DNA of 64,000 nt, from assembly GCA_036388555.1 (NCBI GenBank), contig DASVRP010000001.1:1-64000 (forward strand), in the 5' to 3' direction. How positions within the stretch are numbered: the first letter of the stretch is position 1; each line of letters begins with the position of its first letter. The notes beneath the pieces are model-generated. The model ran no database searches. It saw only the letters and a program-made list of their open reading frames with translations, and had not been told where the DNA came from. The DNA comes from UBA4665 sp036388555 (lineage in GTDB: Bacteria; Patescibacteriota; Saccharimonadia; Saccharimonadales; UBA4665). A program made the position numbers and the translations under genes. Shown piece by piece: positions 30,915-39,674 of this stretch.

Positions 30915-31128
30915 AATAAAAAACACGCCCGAATGACCTATCGGTACATTCCTGACGCGCCTCGGGTCAACTAATATGCATAAGTGCTATGTCGCACAAT
31001 GAGATACATATGTTTGGAGTTGACGGTTCCACCGGACATTCACTTGTGGAGCCATGTTGTCGTACATCGCAGCTGATAAACGGAGTTCCGCAGTTGGTGG
31101 GGCTGCATCATCACTCACCCACATTATA
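30915..31128 (-). promoter_or_regulatory. T-box riboswitch leader of thrS
   Basis: Extended -10 TGTTATAAT (31123-31128 region) starts a leader of about 200 nt. GTCCGGTGGAACCGTC at 31022-31037 matches the T-box core (TGGNACCG), which binds the tRNA acceptor end. Stem I pairs GTGG/CCAC and TGCAGC/GCTGCG; ACG and ACA Thr codons lie in its 3' internal loop. A terminator (CCCGA, GAATG/CATTC, TCGGG, then six T at about 30918-30923) ends the leader. Uncharged tRNA-Thr would stabilise the antiterminator and switch on thrS. Confidence 0.75.
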
Positions 31129-31159
31129 ACACCTATCAGCGGCTGTTTTATAACCAATG

Positions 31160-31203
31160 AAAAAGGAGCGGTTCAGAGATCTCGCATTTCTCTTAACCGC
31201 TCC
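31160..31203 (-). terminator. strong terminator upstream of the thrS leader
   Basis: GGAGCGGTT-aAGAGAAAT...AGATCTCT-gAACCGCTCC then TTTTT on the minus strand. No gene ends here. A possible short RNA upstream (to about 31340) carries CCGG-cAGGA-gga-GTCCTa-CCGG and GTATAG/CTATAC hairpins. The rest of 31204-31606 shows nothing I can support. Confidence 0.6.
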
Positions 31204-31606
31204 TCGGATCGCCGGTAGGACTCCTCCTGCCGGTAAAAACACCCTGTCAAAACCTCACCTACAAGGTAGTATAGCAAGCTTAGTACTATACGGCTAGTAT
31301 ATTTATGGTGTTTTTTGTACATAGCCACATGTGGATAACACTTTTCGATTTATACCGTCCGTGACGTTAATTTGCTCGTGCTGGAAGCTGAGTACAATCG
31401 TGAGTAAGCTGTAAATGTGCATATCCGGCCTGCTGGCTCGTCAAGTTCGTGGGTGAGGTAGGTTTGTGTACGCATCTGCGGCGCACTACACATAGCGTAC
31501 CAAGCCCTGAATACATTTACTGTACGATTCCTCACACTGCCAGATTTTGCATAATCAACATTGCATTGTCTAGCATAGCACTGATTGCCCGGCCGACACA
31601 CCCGCA

Positions 31607-31960
31607 CTACAAGCCGAAAATATCGTTCCAATCATCAGATCTAGCTGCGTATTGCCGGCCAAGCAGCTCGGCCCGGTCTACCAGATCCGTCAGGTCACTG
31701 TCCGGATCGGCGTACCAGGCACCCTTTACCTGGATGCGGCATTTATCAGCCGGTAGTGGCCGGCCGCACTCGTCAACCTGTCTGCCTTCGGGAATCACTA
31801 TGTCGTACAATGGCTCATCGAGGATTTCAGACATCGGATCATCATCATTCAGTTCACTGGCTGCCTGCTTGATCAAAAATACCGATTCGACCGGTTCCAC
31901 CTCTCCGATCCAGGAGACCTCGGGTACGCCGGTAGCAAACCACTTTACTTTTCTATCCAT
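31607..31960 (-). CDS. hypothetical protein, 117 residues
   Basis: Starts MDRKVKWFATGVPEVSWIG; acidic, no recognised domain. The ATG at 31960 is chosen because TTGTAT (31994-31989), 16-bp spacer, TATATT (31972-31967) and a 6-nt gap lead straight to it, a leaderless start. A longer frame would begin inside the tRNA-Val terminator, which is unlikely. Confidence 0.7.
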   Translation of the reverse strand: MDRKVKWFATGVPEVSWIGEVEPVESVFLIKQAASELNDDDPMSEILDEPLYDIVIPEGRQVDECGRPLPADKCRIQVKGAWYADPDSDLTDLVDRAELLGRQYAARSDDWNDIFGL

Positions 31961-32020
31961 CATCCGAATATACCAGTATACGCCAGAAATACAATAGGCC
32001 AGATGCGGGACCCCAGACAC

Positions 32021-32046
32021 AAAAAAAGACCGGCAGAACCGGTCTC
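32021..32046 (-). terminator. terminator of tRNA-Val
   Basis: AGACCGG-ttctg-CCGGTCT then TTTTTTT on the minus strand, just after the tRNA. Confidence 0.85.
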
Positions 32047-32053
32047 CTTTATC

Positions 32054-32130
32054 TGGTGGGCGATAGAGGATTCGAACCTCTCACCTCCGCAACGTCAATG
32101 CGGCGCTCTAGCCAAATGAGCTAATCACCC
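32054..32130 (-). tRNA. tRNA-Val(GAC)
   Basis: 77 nt, acceptor GGGTGAT/ATCGCCC, anticodon stem CCGCA/TGCGG with loop TTGACGT, CCA encoded, followed by a terminator. Confidence 0.96.
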
Positions 32131-32246
32131 GGGTAAATGGACGTAACTCATAAAACTATAGCTCAACAGAGACGAAATGGCAATCCCCGACTTTTCCCAC
32201 CCCTGTTATCCCAGGCAAGCATAAGCTTTACAATACCAGCCGTATA

Positions 32247-32276
32247 TTGACAAATATGTTCCCTTCGTGTTAGGAT
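32247..32276 (+). promoter_or_regulatory. promoter of the 32.3 kb small transcript
   Basis: TTGACA (32247-32252), 18-bp spacer, TAGGAT (32271-32276). Confidence 0.6.
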
Positions 32277-32300
32277 ACATAAGTTAAACAGGGACTTTTA

Positions 32301-32408
32301 GTGAGTACCAGCAAGCAATCCGCGCTGGATGATTTTCAGTTATTCTACGAAGAACTGACGACATCGCAGCCTACCAATCGAATCAGACGCCGCCGGCTTG
32401 AATCCTAA
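32301..32408 (+). CDS. 35-residue small protein, GTG start
   Basis: MSTSKQSALDDFQLFYEEL followed by TTSQPTNRIRRRRLES: an acidic helix then a basic tail. The gene fills a promoter-to-terminator unit of about 200 nt with nothing else in it. Ribosome-binding signal is weak (AGGGAC, 7 nt away), so the transcript may also act as RNA. No family recognised. Confidence 0.5.
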   Translation: MSTSKQSALDDFQLFYEELTTSQPTNRIRRRRLES

Positions 32409-32449
32409 CCGATTCCCCGGCAGCATTTTATGAAGCCTCACATCCAGGA

Positions 32450-32484
32450 AAACCTCGGCAGCCATTCAGGCCCCGAGGTTTTTT
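32450..32484 (+). terminator. terminator of the 32.3 kb transcript
   Basis: AACCTCGG...CCGAGGTT followed by TTTT. Confidence 0.8.
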
Positions 32485-32607
32485 GATTCCCAATTCCTTG
32501 CAATCGCAGCGTAACGCTTCATCAGCGCCGTAGACGCCCCGCAGCAACACACTGCCATAGAGAGTTATCCACTAGCTTTTTTAATAGCCAGATGACAATA
32601 TGTAGCT

Positions 32608-33018
32608 ATGGTATGTTCATATTGTGGCTACAAAACGCAGACAATCAATTCCCGCCCCCAGAAGCGCCTCAATGCCGTCTGGCGCCGCCGGAAGTGCCTT
32701 GCATGCTCGAGAACCGTCACAACCATCGAACAGATCGATTACGAGCGTACATGGACCGTGGAATCACCAGATATACCCGGCCGGCCATTCCTGCGCGATA
32801 CATTACTCATCAGCCTGCATAAGTGTCTGGCGCACCGCCCGTCAGCCCTTTCTGACGCATCAGCGCTAACGGACACCATCATGGGCAGGTTGGGCGGCAT
32901 CACGCAGGATGGTCATCTTACCACCACAGCCATCGCCACCTTGTCGCATGAAGCGCTCCAGCGTTTCGATCCGGCAGCCGCGACCATGTACTGCGCATAT
33001 CACGCAGATGTACTCTAA
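32608..33018 (+). CDS. nrdR: NrdR-like transcriptional regulator
   Basis: 136 residues. The N-terminal zinc ribbon has MVCSYCGY and RKCLACSRTVTTIEQID; the rest resembles the ATP-cone that senses dATP/ATP. NrdR represses ribonucleotide reductase genes, none of which lies in this window. It is shorter than the usual 150-160 residues, with a diverged C-terminus. Ends 4 nt into the convergent glycosyltransferase gene. Confidence 0.85.
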   Translation: MVCSYCGYKTQTINSRPQKRLNAVWRRRKCLACSRTVTTIEQIDYERTWTVESPDIPGRPFLRDTLLISLHKCLAHRPSALSDASALTDTIMGRLGGITQDGHLTTTAIATLSHEALQRFDPAAATMYCAYHADVL

Positions 33019-34679
33019 CTCTCCTTCGTATCCCGCGACACCCGTTCCCCGCTCTTCAGGACTGTCGCTTTTTCGGTTACATTGAACTTATCGGGGTATT
33101 TGCCAAGTATCAGGCGGGTCTGGCTGTAGAGCGCCGCGAATGAGTTGTAGACGATGGTCGTGATCGGCAGGTATAACCATTGCAGGACGACGAAGATCGT
33201 ACGGTGGCGCTTGTAGCGCGCGGGGCGCGGCGGAAGCGTCTTGAAGCAGACGAACAGCGAGGCGGACAGGCCGATAAGGGCTACGGTCTGGATATGGCTG
33301 ACGATGACCGGCAGGGTCAGGGCGGCGATCTCCTGGTTACCGCGGACCAGCTGCGGATAGAAATTGACGACAAGCGACGGTATGAAACCGGCTGTCAGCG
33401 AGATCAGTGGTCCGACCGCCCAGGTGACATGGCCTTCGATGAGGCGGCCGACCTTGGTGTAGAGGTCGTAGCGTGGCACCTTGTTCTTCTTAAAGAAGCC
33501 CTGGGTGACGACGTAGGCGATATCCGACGCACCGTACGTCCAGCGTTGCAGCTGGATGAACTGCGCCTTCAGCGTCTTGACATAACCATCTGCCAACACC
33601 GCATCCTGATAGATAGGCACGTACAGCGGAAGCACGCGGTAGTTACCGTCAAAGGCGAAGTACGAACGCCAGAACTGGTGGCCGTCCTCAACGATGGTAC
33701 GGACACTCCAGAAGTCGGTTGCGATCAAGCTCTTCATGCCCTGGGCATGGGCCGAGAAGTTGCGGAGCATATGCGGCCGTAGGCTGAGCACGATATTAAA
33801 GAAGGTATTACCGGTAGCTATGACACGCATCGGCGCCGGGGCGTCCCAGATATTGTTGTTATACACCGAGATCGGCTGGACTGAGATGTGGTCCGGTTCC
33901 GGATAGATGGAGTACATGTAGCTCATCGCAGCCAGATACTTCGGATGTGGGCGGTTGTCGGAGTCCAGTGTCGTCACGACGACGCGCTGTGGGTCGATGT
34001 CGCGCTCCTCAAAATACGCCTGCATCTGGCGGCCGGCGAAGACGATATTGCCGCCCTTGCCGCGTATCTCGCCAGGAATATCGGCCGGGTGTTCGATAGC
34101 CATGGCGTCCATGAAGACGCCCTTGTACTCTTTGACCAGCTTCTGTGACTGCTCACGGATGCCCGGGCCGCCGCGTTCTTCGTATGCCAGCACCAGGATG
34201 ACCTTCTTCATGTCATAATCAGAGGCTATGACCGATTTGATGGTCGGTTCGACGACTTCCCTGGTCTCGTTGTACGTGGCGATCATGATAACCTGGATCA
34301 GGTCGTCGGGCTTGAGCGGTACCGGATGCTCAGCCAGGCGCTGCAGGTTCTCCCAGTGCCATAGCGGGCGGCTGGTATCGTTCGGCGAGAGCTTCTCGGC
34401 GTCACCGGCCTGTATCTCTGCCAGCATGTCGCGCCATGGCAGTTTCTTGTGCATCTCCATCGTCTTGTAGCCCTGGAGTGCCCGGATATTGACGCCGATA
34501 CTGCGCACAAAAAATATCAGCAGGTACATCAATATGAAGATCGAGGCGATGGTGACATTTATCAGGCTCAGGATGAGTGGCAGCAGGAGCATGAACCAAC
34601 TGAGTGTACCCGGCAGGATCTCAAAGAACCGGTAGCGCCTGCCTCGGTCCTGGTTGTAGGGGATCTCTATATCTTTCAT
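33015..34679 (-). CDS. membrane glycosyltransferase, family 2 (cellulose-synthase-like)
   Basis: About 554 residues from the ATG at 34679. Two N-terminal membrane segments; a GT-A domain with IATYNETREVVEPTIKSVI, VTTLDSDNRPHPKYL (DxD-type site) and QLQRWTYGASD (QxxRW), then several C-terminal membrane helices. These features mark processive inverting polymer synthases such as cellulose or hyaluronan synthases. It may make a surface polysaccharide from a nucleotide sugar. Starts 13 bp after the small membrane gene upstream. Confidence 0.85.
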   Translation of the reverse strand: MKDIEIPYNQDRGRRYRFFEILPGTLSWFMLLLPLILSLINVTIASIFILMYLLIFFVRSIGVNIRALQGYKTMEMHKKLPWRDMLAEIQAGDAEKLSPNDTSRPLWHWENLQRLAEHPVPLKPDDLIQVIMIATYNETREVVEPTIKSVIASDYDMKKVILVLAYEERGGPGIREQSQKLVKEYKGVFMDAMAIEHPADIPGEIRGKGGNIVFAGRQMQAYFEERDIDPQRVVVTTLDSDNRPHPKYLAAMSYMYSIYPEPDHISVQPISVYNNNIWDAPAPMRVIATGNTFFNIVLSLRPHMLRNFSAHAQGMKSLIATDFWSVRTIVEDGHQFWRSYFAFDGNYRVLPLYVPIYQDAVLADGYVKTLKAQFIQLQRWTYGASDIAYVVTQGFFKKNKVPRYDLYTKVGRLIEGHVTWAVGPLISLTAGFIPSLVVNFYPQLVRGNQEIAALTLPVIVSHIQTVALIGLSASLFVCFKTLPPRPARYKRHRTIFVVLQWLYLPITTIVYNSFAALYSQTRLILGKYPDKFNVTEKATVLKSGERVSRDTKES

Positions 34680-34692
34680 GCCTGTTCCATAG

Positions 34693-35049
34693 TTAGCGCA
34701 GGACGAGCAGCGCATTGCTGACGATCATCGACATGACGAGCAACAGGATTCCGAGGATCAGGATGATGACAGAAACCTCCCGTCTTATGGGATAAGCCTT
34801 GATGCTCATGATGAAGTGGATGGCCAGGACCATGAACGCGAAGGCGATAAAGGCCACCAGTTCGCTGGCATCGCCCGTCTTGAGGGCGCTGATGCCCAGA
34901 TTGGAGCGGTACTGTACTATATAGCCCGCGCTGCGGCCACCGTCGAGCTTGAAGAGCACCCATGTACTGGCCAGGAATGCCATGAACACGTTGACGCTGA
35001 TCAGCAGCAATATAAGCCGGTCGTGCAGATACTTTTTCGGGATAGTCAT
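34693..35049 (-). CDS. three-helix membrane protein, partner of the glycosyltransferase
   Basis: 118 residues with predicted membrane segments at about 11-33, 61-83 and 90-113. No domain recognised. Directly upstream of the polymer synthase on the same strand, so it may be a subunit or accessory of it. Confidence 0.7.
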   Translation of the reverse strand: MTIPKKYLHDRLILLLISVNVFMAFLASTWVLFKLDGGRSAGYIVQYRSNLGISALKTGDASELVAFIAFAFMVLAIHFIMSIKAYPIRREVSVIILILGILLLVMSMIVSNALLVLR

Positions 35050-35127
35050 ATCGTTATTGCTATTGTATCACTATTGTATACTTATGCGGGGCACCAAAAA
35101 TGAGGTCAATAATGACACATACCGGAG

Positions 35128-36177
35128 TTATTTTATTGCCGGCAGGTCGTAACGGTCGCCTTGGTAGACATCGAACTTCAGGCGGCCACGGAGGTCTTCA
35201 TTTCCGGATTTGAATATCTGGCGTAATGCCTTGACCCTGGGGACTGACTCCCTCCAGGCGCTACGGGTTGATTCATCGGCAGCGTTCTCGAGATGCTTCT
35301 GGCGGACATCGAGGAACGTCTTAATATATTCATCTTCTGTCGGTTTGTCGCCCACCTTCTTGGCTACTTCGTCCATGATGCTCGGCAGGCCGTCCTTGTC
35401 GGTGCCTGCTCCATGCTGGATGATCGTATCGAGGATGACCAGCTGTCCGACAGCCGTCCGGACTCCCTTGCCGTCCGCAATCTCAACCGCTTCAGCACGC
35501 TTGAGAGCCGGCTCCAGATACAATTCGTTGAACACGTTGTCCTGGGCGGCCAGGAAGGCTTTGTCTTTCTTGGCAGCCTCTGTCCAGTCAGCTATCAAAC
35601 TATAGCCGTCGCCGATCAGCCCCTCGGTCGAATCAACAGGATCCTCCCAGTTGCTGGCTTCAAATTCCTTATCGATTTTCTGAAGCGGCTTCAGATATCT
35701 GGCCAGGGTGTTGTCCGGCTTTGCTTCGGTGTAACGCTCGACGACCATGAGCATGTCACCGGTTCCGCTGCAGAAGCCGGCGCGTCCGGCGGTGATGCCG
35801 CGGCCGTCATCAATATCTTCTGCGTATCCGTACTGTATCTCGGTAGTGGAATTTTCAAAAGTAGAGATAATCTGGGCGGCCCGATGCTGTGCGATTTCAT
35901 CGCGTAAGCCTTCTTTTCGCGGGCCGGCAGACGACTCAGGCGTAGGTAGTGGAGCCGCGGATGCTGACTTCGGAGACTCGGGGTTCGCACCGCCTTGGGG
36001 TTCATTGCCGAAACGGCCGCCAAGCAGGACTGCCACGGTTGCGGATGCACCAAGGCCGAGCCCTGTCATGAGTAAGTTGCGGCGGCTTAACAAACCGCCC
36101 TCTTCCTGGAGCCCGTCATGCGTCTCGGTATCGAATGGGTCTTGGTCCGGTGGCTGCGGTGATTCGTGTGTACTCAT
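35128..36177 (-). CDS. GH46 chitosanase with Tat-like N-terminus
   Basis: 349 residues from the ATG at 36177. An acidic N-terminus, then SRRNLLMTGLGLGA, a twin-arginine export signal or anchor (about 31-54), then a Ser/Pro linker. The GH46 fold begins near residue 90: FENSTTEIQYGYAED with the acid Glu108 and DIDDGRG with the base Asp124. It hydrolyses chitosan, a glucosamine polymer of fungal walls or deacetylated glycans. Promoter TTGACC, 17 bp, TACAGT ends 8 nt before the ATG, so the mRNA is predicted leaderless; the in-frame ATG six codons upstream is inside the promoter. Confidence 0.88.
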   Translation of the reverse strand: MSTHESPQPPDQDPFDTETHDGLQEEGGLLSRRNLLMTGLGLGASATVAVLLGGRFGNEPQGGANPESPKSASAAPLPTPESSAGPRKEGLRDEIAQHRAAQIISTFENSTTEIQYGYAEDIDDGRGITAGRAGFCSGTGDMLMVVERYTEAKPDNTLARYLKPLQKIDKEFEASNWEDPVDSTEGLIGDGYSLIADWTEAAKKDKAFLAAQDNVFNELYLEPALKRAEAVEIADGKGVRTAVGQLVILDTIIQHGAGTDKDGLPSIMDEVAKKVGDKPTEDEYIKTFLDVRQKHLENAADESTRSAWRESVPRVKALRQIFKSGNEDLRGRLKFDVYQGDRYDLPAIK

Positions 36178-36241
36178 AACGCGACACTGTATCACGTTGT
36201 AGCGCTTTGGTCAATTTACGTAAGCAGTATAAAATCTGTCG

Positions 36242-36790
36242 TTACGCGGTAGTGCCAGAGGCTATTTTTTCTGCGAGCAGCGTCGCAGCCTTGAAGCGGT
36301 GGCTGATCGTGTTCTTTACATCCATCCCCAGTTCCGACAACGTCTTGTCGTACCCGTCCGGGATAAATACGACATCGAAGCCGAATCCTTCACCCTCCCT
36401 CGGTGCCACGATGCGGCCTTGGATTATGCCATCAACGATGTATTCCTGCGTGCCATCGTAGTAGCCCATACTGCAGATGATCGTGGCGGCCGTCTCGCCG
36501 GCAAGCTTATATAATGCTCCTCTTCCTAGTCGCTCTTCGAAAAACTTTACAAATGGACCAGGCAGACCGTTCAGGACTGCCAGCTCGGCCGAGACGTCTT
36601 CTATGATGACGGGGGTTCCGACAGTTTCATATGCCTGATGCAGCTTGTGCCGGACGATCTGGTGGACATCAAGTGACTGGATCTCGTCCAGGTCGAGTTT
36701 CATCGACTGCAATGTCATATCTGATGGAAAGACTTTCTGCAGTTCAGCCAGTTTATGCGGGTTGCCGGTAACAAGTGTGATGGGGTTCAT
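36242..36790 (-). CDS. rdgB: non-canonical purine NTP pyrophosphatase (RdgB/HAM1)
   Basis: 182 residues. TLVTGNPHKLAELQKVF, EDVSAELAVLNGLPGPFVKFF and GFGFDVVFIPDG match the Ham1 family, with SHR near the end. It removes dITP and XTP from the pool. TAGTAT ends 6 nt before the ATG; the tRNA-Gly gene just upstream on the same strand may also read through. Confidence 0.9.
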   Translation of the reverse strand: MNPITLVTGNPHKLAELQKVFPSDMTLQSMKLDLDEIQSLDVHQIVRHKLHQAYETVGTPVIIEDVSAELAVLNGLPGPFVKFFEERLGRGALYKLAGETAATIICSMGYYDGTQEYIVDGIIQGRIVAPREGEGFGFDVVFIPDGYDKTLSELGMDVKNTISHRFKAATLLAEKIASGTTA

Positions 36791-36819
36791 ATCAATATAC
36801 TATCAAAATCCAGTTTCAG

Positions 36820-36894
36820 TGGTGCGGGTAGAGAGAATCGAACTCTCCTCTCGACCTTGGGAAGGTCGCATATTAGCCACTATACGATACCCGC
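36820..36894 (-). tRNA. tRNA-Gly(CCC)
   Basis: 75 nt, acceptor GCGGGTA/TACCCGC, anticodon stem CGACC/GGTCG with loop TTCCCAA, CCA encoded. Confidence 0.95.
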
Positions 36895-36927
36895 ATGGGA
36901 CGATGACAAGGTGTGGGGATAGCGATA

Positions 36928-37003
36928 TGGAGCCGAAGACGGGATTCGAACCTGCGACCTGCTCGTTACGAGTGAGCTGCTCTACCAACTGAGCTACTTC
37001 GGC
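36928..37003 (-). tRNA. tRNA-Thr(CGT)
   Basis: 76 nt, acceptor GCCGAAG/CTTCGGC, loop CTCGTAA with anticodon CGT, CCA encoded. The last pair of the anticodon stem is an A-C mismatch (GCTCA against CGAGC). 33 bp upstream of tRNA-Gly on the same strand. Confidence 0.93.
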
Positions 37004-37093
37004 ATACCGGACATTTTATTTCTTAGCGACGGCCGGATCAGTCAACATTATATCAGATTGCTATTGGGCGCCAGCCCCGTTAATGGCAATTCC

Positions 37094-38497
37094 CTATTCG
37101 GACGCTTTGCCGGGTGATGCTGGCGAACCGATGACGAATGCCTCTGGAGACGTCGCCGGACGGGCATTGCCAGAGGGCTTGGGGAACGCGGTAAACCCGA
37201 CAGTATCGCCACTGTAATACGCACCGGAGATATCATGCACCTTGGAGGCGAAGACGCGTACCATCGTGCCGGCTGCTGCGTCAAATACTGAGATATTCCC
37301 GCCATCCCACAGCAATGCCCTGCCCGCTCGCACTACTACACCTCCGTTAGTACGAGGCCGGGAGATCGGTTCGAGCTTCTTGCCGCGTTCCTTCATAAAT
37401 GATACTTTGCCGTTGCTGCCGGTGAGTATATATGTGCTGTCCGTAAGGTAGCGGACTTCAGCGGCTTGCAGTTCCGGAGCGACAGGCACGCTGGCGGTCT
37501 GGCGGCGGCTGTCTGCCGAGTATCGTATGACATGGCTGGGGGTGCGGGCCTTCTCGCGGGATTCTGCCTGCTCGATGACAGCCGCCTCCCCGGCATCATC
37601 ATGGGATATCAGGTCAGGAGCGTACAGGCTGGTCATGGTGTCACCGTTCAGCTGCAGTGATACAAGGCGCAGATCACCTTTCAGCTGCTTGGCAGCGGCT
37701 GACTGGTCGACGGCCACAGGATCGGCGTCTTCAATACCCCGGTACAGATGCCAGGTGCTGGATTCCCTATCAACGACCGCGAATGGATACTTGCTGCCAG
37801 GCGTCTCGTTCAGCAGCAATGCCATGTCCTCGAACGGCGTCCCTGCCATGGCAGGAGGCATCGGGATCCGGCTGGCGATACCACCGGATAATGAGTAGCG
37901 TACCAGATAAGGTCCTGCCGGATCATTGATCAGCGTGACGACATTGTCTCCGACCAGCCCCGTAGCATCCGATACCCGTACTCCCGCGACCGGCGTGGCC
38001 GTACTGAAGCCGGTACGGCGTATGTCGTCATGGCGCTGCAAGGTCGACTCCGAATAACAGGCGTACGAATAGTATACGTCGTTCCACATGAAGCCGCAGC
38101 CCTGGGACTGACTGGCGACCGATCTGGCCGGCTTCGGTGCCGTCAGTTTCAAGTCTATCCGGCGGCCGGTTTTGTTATCGGCCGCATGGCGGGCGTCAGC
38201 CAGGACGATGGTCTCGGCGCTGTCCTGGGGGCCGTCCTGGGTGCCGGTTATACGGTAATCACCTTCACCTACCCGCACCTGCTTCGTCTGGTCGGGCTGC
38301 AGCCTGAATGTCTGCCCACCTTCCGAACCCCGCACCGCGTCCACCGAGACTTTCACTTGAGCTGGCTGGTCAGATAGAACCCGGATAGTTATCGTCCGCG
38401 TATCGTTCCGTGACAGCAGCAGGATGCCACTTAAAGCACAAACGGCAATCAAAGCAATCAGCCCATACATATGTAATTTTGGCATGTTTTGTTTCAT
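37094..38497 (-). CDS. membrane-anchored extracellular hypothetical protein
   Basis: 467 residues with one N-terminal membrane segment (about 9-28) and a large exported part. Repeated strand-turn units with VSDATGLVGDNVV and GRALLWDGGNISVFDAAAG suggest a beta-propeller-like fold, but no family was recognised. Two cysteines near 133-148 could form a disulfide. Its ATG lies one base after the stop of the peptidoglycan-binding gene, so the two are co-expressed. Confidence 0.75.
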   Translation of the reverse strand: MKQNMPKLHMYGLIALIAVCALSGILLLSRNDTRTITIRVLSDQPAQVKVSVDAVRGSEGGQTFRLQPDQTKQVRVGEGDYRITGTQDGPQDSAETIVLADARHAADNKTGRRIDLKLTAPKPARSVASQSQGCGFMWNDVYYSYACYSESTLQRHDDIRRTGFSTATPVAGVRVSDATGLVGDNVVTLINDPAGPYLVRYSLSGGIASRIPMPPAMAGTPFEDMALLLNETPGSKYPFAVVDRESSTWHLYRGIEDADPVAVDQSAAAKQLKGDLRLVSLQLNGDTMTSLYAPDLISHDDAGEAAVIEQAESREKARTPSHVIRYSADSRRQTASVPVAPELQAAEVRYLTDSTYILTGSNGKVSFMKERGKKLEPISRPRTNGGVVVRAGRALLWDGGNISVFDAAAGTMVRVFASKVHDISGAYYSGDTVGFTAFPKPSGNARPATSPEAFVIGSPASPGKASE

Positions 38498-38498
38498 A

Positions 38499-39530
38499 TC
38501 AGCTCGGCAATCCGTTAAATATCTTGTTCATCAGGGGTATGAAATCCGCATCCCGGCAATCCGTACTGCCTCCCGGCTGCTTGACGCCGTTTATGATGCA
38601 GCCACGGTCGATGTGCAGATGCGGCAGTGAACCATTGGCCGTACAGGCCCGCCGACCGATGGTCGTGACCTGCTGGCCCAGCTGGACGGTCTGTCCGTTG
38701 TTGACCGTCACTGCACCCAGATGCCCGTACCAATAGCTGAAACCGTCCAGGCTGCTGCGGAGCTGGAAGGCGTAACAGCCACTGATCCCCATATAGACCT
38801 TCAGGTTATAGATGGAGCCGGCAGTGATGGCGTAGATAGGGGCGCCGGCCGACGTGTCGCCGCCAGGCTGGCGGCCCATATCAAAGGCTGCCGTACCGCG
38901 GTGACAGGATGAGAAGGTACTACACGGCAACGGGCTGAGCGCAGCGATACCGCTGTTCTGACTGCGGCGCTGTGGCGCGACCGGGAATGCGTAGCCTGGC
39001 GCCCCACCGACCGTCCCGATGGGAGACGATGGTGGTGGCGGAGGTGGAGGTGGTGGCGTCACGATGACTCCCGGCTCCAGCGCCTGCCAGGTCAGCGGCC
39101 CGACGATGCCATCTGAGACGAGCCCCTTACTAGTCTGGAATTCCCGCACTTTCTGGTCGGTGAGCGTACCAAAGACGCCCGACTCGTCAAACGTCCCCGC
39201 CCCGAATATCTGGTTCAGGCGCCATTGCAGCCGCTGCACACAGACACCCTCGGCACCCAGACGGAGTGTCGGATAAGGCGCCGGGCAGTTATACGGGTTA
39301 GGGCCCGTGGGGGTAGCTGTCTTGAACTGTACGAACCCGCCTCCTGATGCCGTCGTACTGCTGCCAGCAATCACACTGCCCGTCCTAGTACCTGATTCTG
39401 TTTCGGCAGAGATAGTTTCCGTGGCAGCCCGAGCCTGGAACACAAGGTACAGGCCGGCTGCCGTACATATCAGTAACACGACCGCGACGAGCAACACCGT
39501 GAGCCGCCGCTCTGCCCACATCGGTTTCAT
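38499..39530 (-). CDS. exported peptidoglycan-binding and M23-like protein
   Basis: 343 residues from the ATG at 39530 (MKPMWAERRL; AGGG just upstream). One N-terminal anchor, then a type 1 peptidoglycan-binding domain (VQRLQWRLNQIFG, LTDQKVREFQTSKGLVSDGIVGPLTWQAL), a run of prolines, and a LytM/M23-like domain: HRGTAAFDMG, YWYGHLG and LPHLHIDRG hold His and Asp ligands for zinc, though the first spacing (HRGTAAFD) is longer than HxxxD. It may cut or bind cell-wall peptides of itself or a host. Longer upstream frame not supported. Confidence 0.82.
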   Translation of the reverse strand: MKPMWAERRLTVLLVAVVLLICTAAGLYLVFQARAATETISAETESGTRTGSVIAGSSTTASGGGFVQFKTATPTGPNPYNCPAPYPTLRLGAEGVCVQRLQWRLNQIFGAGTFDESGVFGTLTDQKVREFQTSKGLVSDGIVGPLTWQALEPGVIVTPPPPPPPPPSSPIGTVGGAPGYAFPVAPQRRSQNSGIAALSPLPCSTFSSCHRGTAAFDMGRQPGGDTSAGAPIYAITAGSIYNLKVYMGISGCYAFQLRSSLDGFSYWYGHLGAVTVNNGQTVQLGQQVTTIGRRACTANGSLPHLHIDRGCIINGVKQPGGSTDCRDADFIPLMNKIFNGLPS

Positions 39531-39674
39531 ATCCCTGCAATCATATTTAGAATTCCATCTGCCATGCTTACGCTTACAAACATCATACAGCTTACGTGAA
39601 CATAGCGGCAATATGAAATGTGAGTGAAATATTTCAAATCCCGTTTCGGCGATGCGCGTACAATGTCATATCAC

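Noticed and set aside
25340..31302. Short repeated motif ATACGGCTAGT near 25390 and 31290
   Set aside because: Only two close copies of 11 nt, no pairing or spacing logic; likely chance.
31350..31631. 93-codon minus-strand ORF near the thrS leader
   Set aside because: Cys/Arg-rich shadow-like content, overlaps the start of a better gene and has no start signal.
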